Positions 44,094 to 53,404 are shown, counted from the first letter of the stretch. The stretch: DNA of 64,000 nt from Clostridiaceae bacterium AM27-36LB (GCA_003480725.1 QUJQ01000001.1:186001-250000), one strand, 5' to 3'. The notes: generated from the letters alone by a model not told the origin. Made by a program: numbers and translations.

Positions 44094-46175
44094 ATGAAAT
44101 TCATAATCAAACATGAGATTAGGGGCCGCATTCGTATACATGCGGCCCAAAGTCGGATGAGCGCTGTTCAGGCAGATACACTTGCATATTATGTAGGAAA
44201 GCTTGAAGGCGTGACTTCTGTAAAAGTGCAGGAACGTGTACAGGACGCAGTGATCTGTTATACCGGAGACCGAGAGACACTGATCCTGGCGTTGCGGCAG
44301 TTCGCTTATGAGAATGTGGAAGTTCCGGAGCAGGTACTGGCAAGCTCCAGCCGCGCACTGAACAGTGAATACTGGGAGAAGCTGGTGACAGCCGTGGTCT
44401 TAAGAGCCGGAAGCAAGATGTTCCTGCCTTATTCCATCCGTTCTGTGATAGCAGCAGTAAAATCTGTAAAATATCTGTGGCATGGAATCTGCACACTGGC
44501 ACACGGCAAGCTGGAAGTTCCGGTACTGGATGGAACAGCCATCGGTGTATCTGTGTTCCGTGGCGATATGGAGACTGCATCTTCCGTGATGTTCCTTCTG
44601 GGAATCGGTGAAATCCTGGAGGAATGGACCCACAAGAAATCTGTGGCAGATCTGGCGCGGAGCATGTCTCTTCACGTAGAGAAGGTATGGCTGCAGCGTG
44701 ACGGACAGGAGATTCTTGTTCCATCTGAACAGATTGAACCGGGCAATAAAGTCGTTGTCCGCATGGGCAACATGGTTCCGTTTGACGGTGTAGTTGTAAC
44801 TGGTGACGGTATGGTCAACCAGGCCTCTATGACTGGTGAATCCATCCCGATTCATAAGAGCGAAGGAAGCACTGTCTATGCAGGAACTGTTCTGGAAGAA
44901 GGCGAGTTGACCGTTCTGGTCCGTGAAGTGACTGGTTCTGGAAAATTTGACAAAATCGTATCTATGATCGAAGAGTCTCAGAAACTGAAATCCTCCATGG
45001 AAGGAAAAGCAGAGCACCTGGCAGATCGTCTGGTGCCGTATACGCTGGGCGGAACGGCATTGGTCTATCTGTTGACCAGAAATGTGACCAAGGCACTGGC
45101 GGTACTGATGGTAGATTTTTCCTGTGCACTGAAGCTTGCTATGCCAATCTCGGTACTGTCAGCTATCAGAGAGGCAGGAACCTATGATGTGACCGTTAAA
45201 GGAGGCAGATATCTGGAAGCCATTGCAGAGGCAGATACCATCGTCTTTGATAAGACAGGTACACTGACCAAGGCAAAACCGACGGTTGTGGATGTGGTTC
45301 CATTCGTGGATGAAGACCCCGACGAACTGCTTCGTCTGGCAGCCTGTATGGAAGAGCATTTTCCACACTCTATGGCAAAAGCGGTTGTAGAAGCAGCGAA
45401 AGTAAGAGGGCTGTCCCATGATGAGCGTCATGCAAAGGTGGAGTATGTGGTGGCGCATGGCATTTCTACCACGATCGAAGGCAAGAAAGCTGTGATCGGA
45501 AGCCAGCATTTTGTATTTGAAGATGAGAAATGTGTGATCCCGGAGGGCATGCAGGAGAGATTCGATGCAGTTCCGGAGGAATATTCTCATCTGTACCTGG
45601 CGGTGGAAGGCAGACTGGTAGCAATCATCTGTATTGAAGATCCGCTGCGTCCGGAAGCTGTTGATGTAATCCAGGGCCTTAAGAAAGCAGGTATCAGCAA
45701 AGTAGTCATGATGACTGGAGACAGTGACCGTACCGCCCGCGCTGTGGCTTCAAAAGTAGGCGTGGATGAGTATTATTCTGAGGTCCTGCCAGAAGACAAG
45801 GCATCTTTTGTAGATAAGGAACGTTCTGCTGGAAGAAAGGTTATCATGATCGGGGATGGTATCAATGATTCACCGGCATTGTCCGCGGCTGATGTTGGAA
45901 TTGCTATCAGTGATGGCGCGGAAATTGCCAGAGAGATTGCGGATGTGACCATCAGCGCAGACAATCTGGAAGAACTGGTGAAGTTAAAACAGATCAGCAA
46001 CGGACTGATAAAACGGATCCATCAGAATTATCGTGTGATCGTAGGATTCAATATGGGTCTGATCATTCTGGGCGTGGCAGGAATCCTTCAGCCGACCACA
46101 TCTGCATTGTTCCACAATACTTCTACACTGTTGATCAGTTTGAAGAGTATGACGGATCTGCTCCCGGAAGTGTAA
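44094..46175 (+). CDS. P1B-type heavy-metal-transporting ATPase, non-CPC
   Basis: A 693-residue metal-pumping P-type ATPase. It has an N-terminal ferredoxin-like (HMA) domain without CxxC (IKHEIRGRIRIHAA), the TGE loop (SMTGESIPIH, about 247), phosphorylation DKTGTLTK (about D386), a HP-type motif altered to FPHSMAKA, and GDGINDSPAL. In the transmembrane metal site the usual CPC is SCALKLAMPI. This is like CtpC/CtpD-type or Fe/Mn-associated groups, so Mn, Fe or Co is more likely than Cu. It follows DUF6110 by 5 nt and a terminator lies after it. Confidence 0.9.
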   Translation: MKFIIKHEIRGRIRIHAAQSRMSAVQADTLAYYVGKLEGVTSVKVQERVQDAVICYTGDRETLILALRQFAYENVEVPEQVLASSSRALNSEYWEKLVTAVVLRAGSKMFLPYSIRSVIAAVKSVKYLWHGICTLAHGKLEVPVLDGTAIGVSVFRGDMETASSVMFLLGIGEILEEWTHKKSVADLARSMSLHVEKVWLQRDGQEILVPSEQIEPGNKVVVRMGNMVPFDGVVVTGDGMVNQASMTGESIPIHKSEGSTVYAGTVLEEGELTVLVREVTGSGKFDKIVSMIEESQKLKSSMEGKAEHLADRLVPYTLGGTALVYLLTRNVTKALAVLMVDFSCALKLAMPISVLSAIREAGTYDVTVKGGRYLEAIAEADTIVFDKTGTLTKAKPTVVDVVPFVDEDPDELLRLAACMEEHFPHSMAKAVVEAAKVRGLSHDERHAKVEYVVAHGISTTIEGKKAVIGSQHFVFEDEKCVIPEGMQERFDAVPEEYSHLYLAVEGRLVAIICIEDPLRPEAVDVIQGLKKAGISKVVMMTGDSDRTARAVASKVGVDEYYSEVLPEDKASFVDKERSAGRKVIMIGDGINDSPALSAADVGIAISDGAEIAREIADVTISADNLEELVKLKQISNGLIKRIHQNYRVIVGFNMGLIILGVAGILQPTTSALFHNTSTLLISLKSMTDLLPEV

Positions 46176-46210
46176 AATCGATAATGAATCAAATATAAAA
46201 TAAGCAAGAA

Positions 46211-46242
46211 GGACTGTTGGGGTGGACTCGACAGTTCTTTTT
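46211..46242 (+). terminator. Terminator after the P-type ATPase gene
   Basis: 9-bp stem GGACTGTTG / CGACAGTTC, then TTTTT. Confidence 0.8.
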
Positions 46243-46263
46243 GTATATTCTGCAAAATATTTT

Positions 46264-46292
46264 TTGACAAAAAAAACACAAGGCTCTATAAT
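46264..46292 (+). promoter_or_regulatory. rex promoter
   Basis: TTGACA (46264-46269), 17-nt spacer, TATAAT (46287-46292), both consensus. No clear TTGTTA-type Rex box overlaps it. Confidence 0.9.
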
Positions 46293-46333
46293 AAAGACAG
46301 ATTTGGGCATATAAGCAATAAGGAGGACTCAGA

Positions 46334-46984
46334 ATGGAAGAGAGACAGATCTCAAAAGCGGTAATCAAACGGCTTCCGAGATATTACCGATATCTTGGCG
46401 AGATGCTGAATAATGGAGTCGAGCGCATTTCTTCCGGTGAGCTGAGCACGAAAATGCAGGTGACGGCATCTCAGATCAGGCAGGATCTGAACAATTTTGG
46501 CGGATTTGGACAGCAGGGATATGGATATAATGTGAAATTCCTGTATGATGAGATCGGCAAGATTCTGGGTGTGGACAAGAAGCATCCTATGATCATTATT
46601 GGTGGTGGTAATTTCGGACATGCTCTGGCAAACTATGATTTTGAAAAGAACGGATTTATCACAAAGGCAATCTTTGATGTTCGTCCCAGCCTGGTAGGAA
46701 CTGATGTGCGTGGTATTCCGGTACTGATGATGGATGAGCTGGAAGATTTTGTGGCTCGTGAGCATATTGAGATCGCAGTATTGACGCTTCCGAAGGATCG
46801 TGTGGCAGAGATAGCTGATCGTCTGGTTCGCTGCGGAATCAAGGCATTGTGGAACTTTGCACATCTGGATCTGAAAGTTCCGGATGATGTGGTAGTGGAG
46901 AATGTTCATCTGGTAGACAGTCTGATGCAGTTATCTTATCGAATCAGCAGCTATGAAAATGAACACAAAAAGAAAGAAGTATAA
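46334..46984 (+). CDS. rex: Redox-sensing transcriptional repressor Rex
   Basis: NADH/NAD+ responsive repressor of fermentation genes. The 216-residue product has an N-terminal winged helix (ISKAVIKRLPRYYRYLG, QIRQDLNNFGGFGQQGYGYN) and a Rossmann domain with IIIGGGNFGHALA (about 87-99). It probably controls genes such as pflB and NADH-linked reductases elsewhere. RBS AAGGAGG. A terminator follows the stop directly. Confidence 0.95.
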   Translation: MEERQISKAVIKRLPRYYRYLGEMLNNGVERISSGELSTKMQVTASQIRQDLNNFGGFGQQGYGYNVKFLYDEIGKILGVDKKHPMIIIGGGNFGHALANYDFEKNGFITKAIFDVRPSLVGTDVRGIPVLMMDELEDFVAREHIEIAVLTLPKDRVAEIADRLVRCGIKALWNFAHLDLKVPDDVVVENVHLVDSLMQLSYRISSYENEHKKKEV

Positions 46985-46991
46985 GGAACGA

Positions 46992-47019
46992 GGGTCTGTT
47001 ATTGTATACAGACCCTTTT
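46992..47019 (+). terminator. rex terminator
   Basis: GGGTCTGT / ACAGACCC, then TTTTG. The next gene starts about 16 nt downstream. Confidence 0.85.
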
Positions 47020-47034
47020 GCTCATTTAGTTAGA

Positions 47035-47895
47035 ATGGAAGAGTATAGAAACGTAGATCAGAAGATTCTGGAAAAACTTCCTGAAAGACCGAAAAGGTCT
47101 CATAAAGGAATGTTTGGAAAAGCATTGTGTATAGCGGGAAGCGTTAACATGGCAGGCGCAGCATATTTGTGCGCGGGAGCAGCGTATCGAAGCGGTGCAG
47201 GTCTGGTGAAGATCCTGACACCGGAAGAAAACCGGGTGATCCTGCAGACACTTCTGCCTGAAGCAGTGATGACTACTTTTGAGCAGAATGAATGGGAAGC
47301 CCTGGATAACATACTGGAAGAAGCACTTTCCTGGGCGACAGTGGCAGCCATTGGTCCAGGGCTTGGAAGAAAGCCATGGGCATATCACATGATGAAGCTG
47401 ACGCTTCAGAAATTTCACGGGCCGCTGGTGATCGATGCGGATGCGCTTAATATTCTGTCAGAACATATGGAATGGTTGGAACAGCATGAAGGAAATGTGA
47501 TCCTGACACCTCATGTAGGGGAATTTTCTCGACTGACAGGTGTGGAATCCTGGGAAATCAGTAAAGATATTTCAGGATGGGCTGCTGCTTTTGCAAGAGA
47601 ACATCATTGCATCTGCATTCTGAAGGATGCCCCCTCCGCAGCAGCACTGCCAGATGGAACTTGTTATGTGAACACTACAGGCAACAGTGGAATGTCCACC
47701 GGAGGAAGCGGCGATGTGCTGACGGGAATTCTGGCAGGTCTGCTGGCTCAGAAAGTTGATCCTTCAGATGCAGCGCTTCTGGGTATGTGGATTCACGGAA
47801 GAGCCGGGGATCTGGCGATGGAGCAGGAAGGCGTATATGGTCTTCTGGCAAGGCATCTGCTGGAGTATCTGCCCGGTGCTATGAAGAAAGCATAA
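47035..47895 (+). CDS. nnrD: ADP/ATP-dependent NAD(P)H-hydrate dehydratase
   Basis: Repairs hydrated NAD(P)H, 286 residues of ribokinase-like fold: SHKGMFGKALCIAGS, AGAAYRSGAGLVKI, and the NTTGNSGMSTGGSGDVLTG ATP-binding loop. There is no N-terminal epimerase (NnrE) domain. The ATG at 47035 is the best fit but has no visible RBS and lies right after the rex terminator; the only upstream in-frame start, a TTG at 47002, is inside the hairpin. alr follows after 56 nt. Confidence 0.88.
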   Translation: MEEYRNVDQKILEKLPERPKRSHKGMFGKALCIAGSVNMAGAAYLCAGAAYRSGAGLVKILTPEENRVILQTLLPEAVMTTFEQNEWEALDNILEEALSWATVAAIGPGLGRKPWAYHMMKLTLQKFHGPLVIDADALNILSEHMEWLEQHEGNVILTPHVGEFSRLTGVESWEISKDISGWAAAFAREHHCICILKDAPSAAALPDGTCYVNTTGNSGMSTGGSGDVLTGILAGLLAQKVDPSDAALLGMWIHGRAGDLAMEQEGVYGLLARHLLEYLPGAMKKA

Positions 47896-47951
47896 GTTCG
47901 GACAGATGAAAGACGGATTTAAAATATAGGCGACAAAAGGAGAATGAGACA

Positions 47952-49133
47952 ATGAAACATTACATGAGAGTATGTGCAGAGATCAATCTGGATGCAGTGG
48001 CATATAATTTTAAAAGCATGAAAGATAATCTGACGCCGGGAACGAAGATGGTAGCTGTTGTGAAGACAGATGGTTATGGGCATGGCGCAGTGCCAATTGC
48101 TCAGATGGTGGAGGCGTATGATTATATCTGGGGATATGCAGTGGCAACCATTGAGGAGGCACTGCTGCTTCGCAAGGCAGGCATCAAAAAACCGATCCTG
48201 ATCCTTGGATTTGTATTCCCGGATGCCTATGAAGAAGTGGTGAAATACGATATCCGTCCGGCAGTATTCAAGCTGTCCATGGCCCGTCAGCTTTCGGAAG
48301 AGGCTGTTCGCCAGGGTAAGACTGTCCATGTACATATTAAAGTAGATACAGGTATGTCCCGCATTGGGTTTAAAGATAATGCTGAGAGTGCTGATATTGT
48401 GAAAGAGATCAGCCAGCTGCCCAATCTGGATACAGAAGGACTGTTTACTCATTTTGCCAGAGCAGATGAAACAGATAAGACACCGGCAGAGGTACAGTTA
48501 AGTCGTTATCTTGCATTCAGCAGACTTCTGGAGGACAGAGGCGTGAATATCACGCTCCATCACTGTTCCAACAGCGCAGGTATCTTCGATCTGAAGCAGG
48601 CAAACCTTGATATGGTCCGTGCAGGGGTATCGATCTATGGTATGTACCCGTCTGATGAAGTCAATAAGTTTGCAGTGCCGATCACACCGGTACTGTCTCT
48701 GAAGAGCCATATTGTCTATATCAAAGAGCTGGAGGCTGGTGCGGCTGTCAGCTATGGAGGTACCTTTGTAGCTGAGAAAACCATGAAGGTGGCAACGGTT
48801 CCGGTGGGATACGGCGATGGATATCCAAGATCCCTGTCCAATAAGGGCTGGGTACTGATCCGCGGACAGAAAGCTCCGATTCTTGGAAGAGTCTGCATGG
48901 ACCAGATGATGGTGGATGTATCTGCTATTCCGGAAGTGAAAGAAGGAGATCAGGTAACACTGATTGGCTCTGACGGCGGACAGGAGATCACGATGGAGGA
49001 TCTGGGAGACCTGTCTGGAAGATTTAACTATGAACTTGCCTGCGACCTTGGAAAACGGGTTCCGCGTCGGTTCTGGAAAGACGGCAGGATCGTAGCCACA
49101 CAGGATTATTTTTCATATACTGGAATAGAATAG
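47952..49133 (+). CDS. alr: Alanine racemase
   Basis: PLP enzyme interconverting L- and D-alanine for peptidoglycan. The 393-residue product has the PLP lysine in AVVKTDGYGHGAV (about K39), KVDTGMSRIGF, and the catalytic tyrosine in AAVSYGGTFVA (about 266). RBS AAAGGAG. It precedes a mazF gene, as alr precedes ndoAI-ndoA in Bacillus. Confidence 0.96.
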   Translation: MKHYMRVCAEINLDAVAYNFKSMKDNLTPGTKMVAVVKTDGYGHGAVPIAQMVEAYDYIWGYAVATIEEALLLRKAGIKKPILILGFVFPDAYEEVVKYDIRPAVFKLSMARQLSEEAVRQGKTVHVHIKVDTGMSRIGFKDNAESADIVKEISQLPNLDTEGLFTHFARADETDKTPAEVQLSRYLAFSRLLEDRGVNITLHHCSNSAGIFDLKQANLDMVRAGVSIYGMYPSDEVNKFAVPITPVLSLKSHIVYIKELEAGAAVSYGGTFVAEKTMKVATVPVGYGDGYPRSLSNKGWVLIRGQKAPILGRVCMDQMMVDVSAIPEVKEGDQVTLIGSDGGQEITMEDLGDLSGRFNYELACDLGKRVPRRFWKDGRIVATQDYFSYTGIE

Positions 49134-49190
49134 AAATAGACAGGAAATACTCTGACTGCAAAATAAAACAGATCGGAGTGAAGAAAATTG

Positions 49191-49535
49191 ATGATCAGAC
49201 GCGGTGATGTCTACTATGCAGATCTCAGACCGGTGATCGGTTCCGAGCAGGGTGGGATCAGACCAGTCCTTATCATTCAGAATGATGTGGGCAACCGTCA
49301 CAGCCCAACTGTGATCTGTGCGGCGATCACTTCAAAGATGAATAAGGCGAAGCTTCCTACCCATGTGGAACTGGACGCAGAAATCTGTCATATGGTGAAG
49401 GATTCAGTGATCCTGTTGGAGCAGCTGCGTACTATTGATAAAAAGAGACTGCGGGATAAAGTGTGTCATCTGGATGGAATTATCATAAAAAAAATCGATG
49501 ATGCGCTGAAAATCAGCCTGGAGTTGGATACATAG
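49191..49535 (+). CDS. MazF/NdoA family endoribonuclease toxin
   Basis: mRNA interferase of type II toxin-antitoxin systems, 114 residues. [22 protein letters not shown] with the RG and GSEQ motifs, [17 protein letters not shown] and [12 protein letters not shown] match NdoA/PemK. The ATG at 49191 (or TTG 49188) follows GGAGTG. The 57-nt gap to alr leaves no room for an antitoxin, unlike Bacillus alr-ndoAI-ndoA. Confidence 0.92.
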   Translation: MIRRGDVYYADLRPVIGSEQGGIRPVLIIQNDVGNRHSPTVICAAITSKMNKAKLPTHVELDAEICHMVKDSVILLEQLRTIDKKRLRDKVCHLDGIIIKKIDDALKISLELDT

Positions 49536-49609
49536 ACCTTGCAAAGAAGAAATCAAGATGTTACAATGTATCTTTAGGAACAAAAGAGTAGTAAAGGAGA
49601 GTTATATTT

Positions 49610-50338
49610 ATGTCAGGACATTCAAAGTTCGCCAACATAAAACATAAAAAGGAGAAAAACGACGCTGCAAAGGGTAAGGTTTTTACCATTATCGGCCGTG
49701 AGATTGCCGTTGCAGTCAAAGAGGGCGGTCCGGATCCGAACAACAACAGCCGTCTTCGCGATGTTATTGCAAAAGCAAAAGCAAATAACATGCCTAATGA
49801 TACGATTGACCGTGGTATCAAGCGTGCAGCAGGAGATGCGAATGCCGTTAACTACGAGCACGTTACATATGAAGGATATGGACCGAGCGGAATCGCTATT
49901 ATTGTAGAAGCACTGACCGACAACAAGAACCGTACTGCTTCCAATGTACGTAACGCATTTACCAAAGGAAACGGAAGTCTGGGAACCAGTGGCTGTGTAT
50001 CCTATATGTTCGATCAGAAGGGACAGATCATCATTGACCGCGAAGAGTGTGATATGGATGCTGACGATCTGATGATGATGGCTCTGGATGCAGGCGCAGA
50101 GGATTTCTCAGAGGAAGAGGACAGCTTCGAGATTCTTACTTCCCCGGATGATTTCTCAAAAGTCCGCGAGACACTGGAGAAGGAAGGCATTCCGATGGCT
50201 GAGGCTGAGATTACCATGATTCCGCAGAATTATGTGACTCTGAGTGATGAAAACGATATTAAATTCTTAAACCGTACACTGGATCTGCTGGATGAGGATG
50301 ATGACGTTCAGGCAGTCTACCACAACTGGGATGAGTAA
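49610..50338 (+). CDS. YebC/PmpR family regulator / translation factor
   Basis: A 242-residue YebC/PmpR protein starting [19 protein letters not shown], the family signature, with [14 protein letters not shown] and a centre [16 protein letters not shown]. Family members bind DNA as regulators, and some act at ribosomes on proline-rich stalls. RBS AAAGGAG. It is followed 5 nt later by the zinc-ribbon gene. Confidence 0.94.
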   Translation: MSGHSKFANIKHKKEKNDAAKGKVFTIIGREIAVAVKEGGPDPNNNSRLRDVIAKAKANNMPNDTIDRGIKRAAGDANAVNYEHVTYEGYGPSGIAIIVEALTDNKNRTASNVRNAFTKGNGSLGTSGCVSYMFDQKGQIIIDREECDMDADDLMMMALDAGAEDFSEEEDSFEILTSPDDFSKVRETLEKEGIPMAEAEITMIPQNYVTLSDENDIKFLNRTLDLLDEDDDVQAVYHNWDE

Positions 50339-50343
50339 AATCT

Positions 50344-51264
50344 ATGTTTAAAGAAGGAATATGCCCGTGCTGCCATGAGAAGATCCAGGTTCCGGAAGAC
50401 AGGGATCAGATCATCTGCATGTTCTGCGGAAAAGAGATTTCTGTGGAGGAAGCACTGGAAAAACAGAAGAGTAAGATCCGTAAAGTATCGCAGGAAGAGT
50501 ATGATCAGTATATGGATACAGCAAAAGCTGTTCTTGAGAAGCTGATCAGGGAGTGTGATAATCCTATGCAGAATTTCAGAAAGAACCTGTATGAGGGTGC
50601 TTTCAATGATTTCTGCAGTATCAACAGACCACTGTTTGAGGCAGTGGATATGATCTGCGGCAATGCAGAGGATGCAGACGGTGTGACAACTGAACTGACA
50701 GATCATTTGATAAATGCTGCAAAAGAGGAACTGGCAGGTGTGAAGTTCAAAGGCCACAAGAATCAGAAGCAGATGGACTATAATTTTCTGCTGAGTATTT
50801 ATCTGGTGCCGTCGGCGGTGAAATATCCGGGTGAGTATTCGGAGCAATTTGCAGATCATCTGCTGGCAGACTGGAATCAGGCATTTGGAACCAATCTTGG
50901 GAAAGCTACCTATGAGGGAATTGCAGGCGGCTTCCGCAGAAAACTGTGTTATGTGACTACGGCTGTGTGCGAGGGCCTTGGAAAAGGAACCGACTGCTAT
51001 GAGCTGAACGTTCTGAAACGTTATAGAGATGAGTATCTGGAGCATGCCAAGGGCGGTCATGAGCTTGTGGAAGAGTATTATGACATTGCGCCGACCATCG
51101 TAAAACGTATGGAAAAAGAAGCGGATAAAGAGCAGATATACAGAGCGTTGTATGAAGACTATCTGATGCCCTGCATCAGGAAGATTGAAGCGCAGGAATA
51201 CGAAGAATGTCGTGATCTTTATGAATCTATGGTGGAAACACTCAAAGTAAAATATTTGATGTAA
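50344..51264 (+). CDS. Zinc-ribbon protein with C-terminal CFI-box type domain
   Basis: A 306-residue protein of unknown function. The N-terminus has a zinc ribbon, CPCCHEKIQVPEDRDQ followed by CMFCGKEI (two CxxC). The last 115 residues begin CYVTTAVCEGLGKGTDCYE and continue RDEYLEHAKGGHELVEEYYDIAP, a domain I recognise as recurring in clostridial proteins of unknown function. The middle (80-170) is helical. It is 5 nt after yebC, so it is co-transcribed. A terminator-like hairpin follows. Confidence 0.75.
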   Translation: MFKEGICPCCHEKIQVPEDRDQIICMFCGKEISVEEALEKQKSKIRKVSQEEYDQYMDTAKAVLEKLIRECDNPMQNFRKNLYEGAFNDFCSINRPLFEAVDMICGNAEDADGVTTELTDHLINAAKEELAGVKFKGHKNQKQMDYNFLLSIYLVPSAVKYPGEYSEQFADHLLADWNQAFGTNLGKATYEGIAGGFRRKLCYVTTAVCEGLGKGTDCYELNVLKRYRDEYLEHAKGGHELVEEYYDIAPTIVKRMEKEADKEQIYRALYEDYLMPCIRKIEAQEYEECRDLYESMVETLKVKYLM

Positions 51265-51266
51265 AA

Positions 51267-51300
51267 AACTGCCGTGGGGAAGATGCTCCACGGCAGTTCT
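51267..51300 (+). terminator. Hairpin after the zinc-ribbon gene
   Basis: 11-bp stem AACTGCCGTGG / CCACGGCAGTT; the T-run on plus is short (TT), that on minus is long. Confidence 0.6.
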
Positions 51301-51335
51301 GATATAAAACAAAAGGATCAAGGAGGATTTTACGA

Positions 51336-52619
51336 ATGAGTAAAGAGTTCAGACCAGATACCATCTGCGTACAGGCAGGATGGAAACCAAAGAAAGGTGA
51401 GCCTAGAGTACTGCCGATCTATCAGAGCACTACATTTAAGTATGATACGACGGAAGAAATGGGCAGATTGTTTGCACTGGAGGAAGATGGATATTTCTAC
51501 AGCAGACTTCAGAACCCGACCAACGATGCGGTAGCAGAGAAGATCTGTGAACTGGAGGGTGGTGTGGCTGCCATGCTCACATCTTCCGGTCAGGCAGCGA
51601 ACTTCTATACGATTGCTAATTTGTGCCAGGCAGGGGATCACATTGTATGCTCTGCAAAAGTATACGGAGGAACCTTCAATCTGTATGCAGCAACTATCCA
51701 TAAAATGGGCATGGAGTGTACGTTCGTAGATCCGGATGCTCCGGCAGAAGAGATTGACAAGGCATTTCGTCCGAATACCAAGGCTGTGGTAGGTGAGACC
51801 ATTGCTAATCCGGCTCTGACAATTCTGGATATCGAGAAGTTTGCAAAACTGGCTCATGCTCATGGCGTACCTCTGATCGTAGATAATACGTTTGCAACAC
51901 CCATCAACTGCAGACCATTTGAGCACGGGGCAGATATTGTTACTCATTCCACCAGTAAATACATGGATGGACATGCCATGGCACTGGGCGGATGTATTGT
52001 GGACAGCGGTAATTTTGACTGGAATGCTCATGCTGAAAAATTCCCGGGTCTGACCACTCCGGACGAAACCTATCATGGCGTTGTCTATACAGAACGGTTT
52101 GGCAAGAAAGCATTTATCACCAAGGCAACTGCACAGCTTATGAGAGATCTTGGCAGTATTCCATCTCCGATGAATTCCTTCCTGCTGAATGTGGGTCTTG
52201 AGACATTGCCTCTGCGTGTGGAAAAGCATTGCAGCAATGCAAAGAAGGTTGCAGAATTTCTGAAGAATCATGAGAAAGTGGAATTCGTAAACTGTGGTAT
52301 GCTGGAAGGTGACCGTTATTATGAAGTCGCTCAGAAGTATATGCCAAACGGAACCTGCGGTGTTCTCTCCTTTGGTCTGAAAGGAACCAAGGAAGATGCA
52401 GTTCGTTTCATGGACAGCCTGAAGCTTTGTGCGATCGTGACTCATGTGGCGGATGCCCGTACCTGTGTACTTCATCCGGCAAGCCATACCCATCGTCAGA
52501 TGAATGAGGAGCAGCTAAGAGAAGCGGGAGTGACCCCTGGCATGATCCGTCTGTCTGTGGGAATCGAGAATCCACAGGATATCATTGATGATCTGGCACA
52601 GGCTCTTGCAAATGTATAA
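51336..52619 (+). CDS. metY: O-acetylhomoserine (thiol)-lyase family enzyme
   Basis: PLP-dependent Cys/Met metabolism enzyme forming homocysteine from O-acetylhomoserine and sulfide, 427 residues. Features: PIYQSTTFKYDTTEEMG, RLQNPTNDAVAEKICELEGG, LIVDNTFATPINCRPFEHG and the PLP lysine in HSTSKYMDGHAMALGG (about K208). RBS AAGGAGG. The 36-nt leader has no room for an S-box or T-box. Confidence 0.93.
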   Translation: MSKEFRPDTICVQAGWKPKKGEPRVLPIYQSTTFKYDTTEEMGRLFALEEDGYFYSRLQNPTNDAVAEKICELEGGVAAMLTSSGQAANFYTIANLCQAGDHIVCSAKVYGGTFNLYAATIHKMGMECTFVDPDAPAEEIDKAFRPNTKAVVGETIANPALTILDIEKFAKLAHAHGVPLIVDNTFATPINCRPFEHGADIVTHSTSKYMDGHAMALGGCIVDSGNFDWNAHAEKFPGLTTPDETYHGVVYTERFGKKAFITKATAQLMRDLGSIPSPMNSFLLNVGLETLPLRVEKHCSNAKKVAEFLKNHEKVEFVNCGMLEGDRYYEVAQKYMPNGTCGVLSFGLKGTKEDAVRFMDSLKLCAIVTHVADARTCVLHPASHTHRQMNEEQLREAGVTPGMIRLSVGIENPQDIIDDLAQALANV

Positions 52620-52651
52620 ATCAAATACAATTTTATAAGGATACATAGAAG

Positions 52652-52703
52652 ACCGGTTTTTCTGGCATACTGAGAAAAAGTATGGCAGAAAGGCTGGTTT
52701 TTT
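52652..52703 (+). terminator. Long terminator hairpin overlapping the TepA-like start
   Basis: Extended hairpin: ACCGG..TTTCTG..CATACT pairs with AGTATG..CAGAAA..CTGGT, then TTTTTT. The T-run ends 2-3 nt before the ATG at 52706. Confidence 0.75.
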
Positions 52704-52705
52704 AT

Positions 52706-53371
52706 ATGGCAGAAAATCAAGATGAACTGGAAAAATACGGACAGCCGGAGCAAAGAAGGAGAGAGGAATCTTCTCCGATCCAGCTGCTCACGATCATCGG
52801 AGAAGTAGAAGGGCATGAATGTCTGGCCGCAAACAGTAAGACAACCAAATATGAGCATGTGATCCCCGTGCTGGCGGCAGTGGAGGAAAATCCACAGATC
52901 CGGGGGCTGCTGGTTCTGATCAATACGGTAGGCGGTGATGTGGAGAGTGGACTTGCCATTGCCGAGATGATCGCATCCATCAGTAAGCCTTCGGTGTCCC
53001 TGGTTCTGGGAGGCAGTCATTCGATTGGAGTTCCGCTGGCGGTGTCCACGGACTACTCCTTTATTGTACCAACAGGAACGATGATGATCCATCCGGTCCG
53101 GATGAATGGTCTGATTATAGGGGTGGCTCAAACCTTTGAATATTTTCAGAAGATTCAGGACCGGATCGCCGGATTTATTACAGATCATAGCCGGATTTCC
53201 AAAGAGCGTCTGATGCAGTTGATGCTGGAAACCGGGGAGTTGACCAAAGATGTAGGAAGCGTGCTGGTAGGTGAACAGGCAGTCTCTGAAGGGCTGATCG
53301 ATGAGCTGGGTGGAATCCATGATGCTTATGACAAATTGTATAAAATGCTGGATTTGACAGAAACGAAATAA
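52706..53371 (+). CDS. ClpP-like protease, TepA family
   Basis: ClpP-fold serine protease similar to TepA (translocation-enhancing protein), 221 residues. LLVLINTVGGDVESGLAIAEMI is the substrate-loop region, LVLGGSHSIGVPLAVS carries the catalytic serine, and GTMMIHPVRM the histidine. I chose the ATG at 52706, since an ATG at 52682 lies inside the terminator hairpin. The RBS is poor in either case. Likely membrane-associated quality control; no evidence for a Clp ATPase partner here. Confidence 0.82.
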   Translation: MAENQDELEKYGQPEQRRREESSPIQLLTIIGEVEGHECLAANSKTTKYEHVIPVLAAVEENPQIRGLLVLINTVGGDVESGLAIAEMIASISKPSVSLVLGGSHSIGVPLAVSTDYSFIVPTGTMMIHPVRMNGLIIGVAQTFEYFQKIQDRIAGFITDHSRISKERLMQLMLETGELTKDVGSVLVGEQAVSEGLIDELGGIHDAYDKLYKMLDLTETK

Positions 53372-53404
53372 ATAAAATTGACACTGAAAAGAGGTCAATA
53401 TGAC

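Noticed and set aside
51301..51335. S-box or T-box in front of metY
   Set aside because: The leader is about 35 nt long, too short for either.
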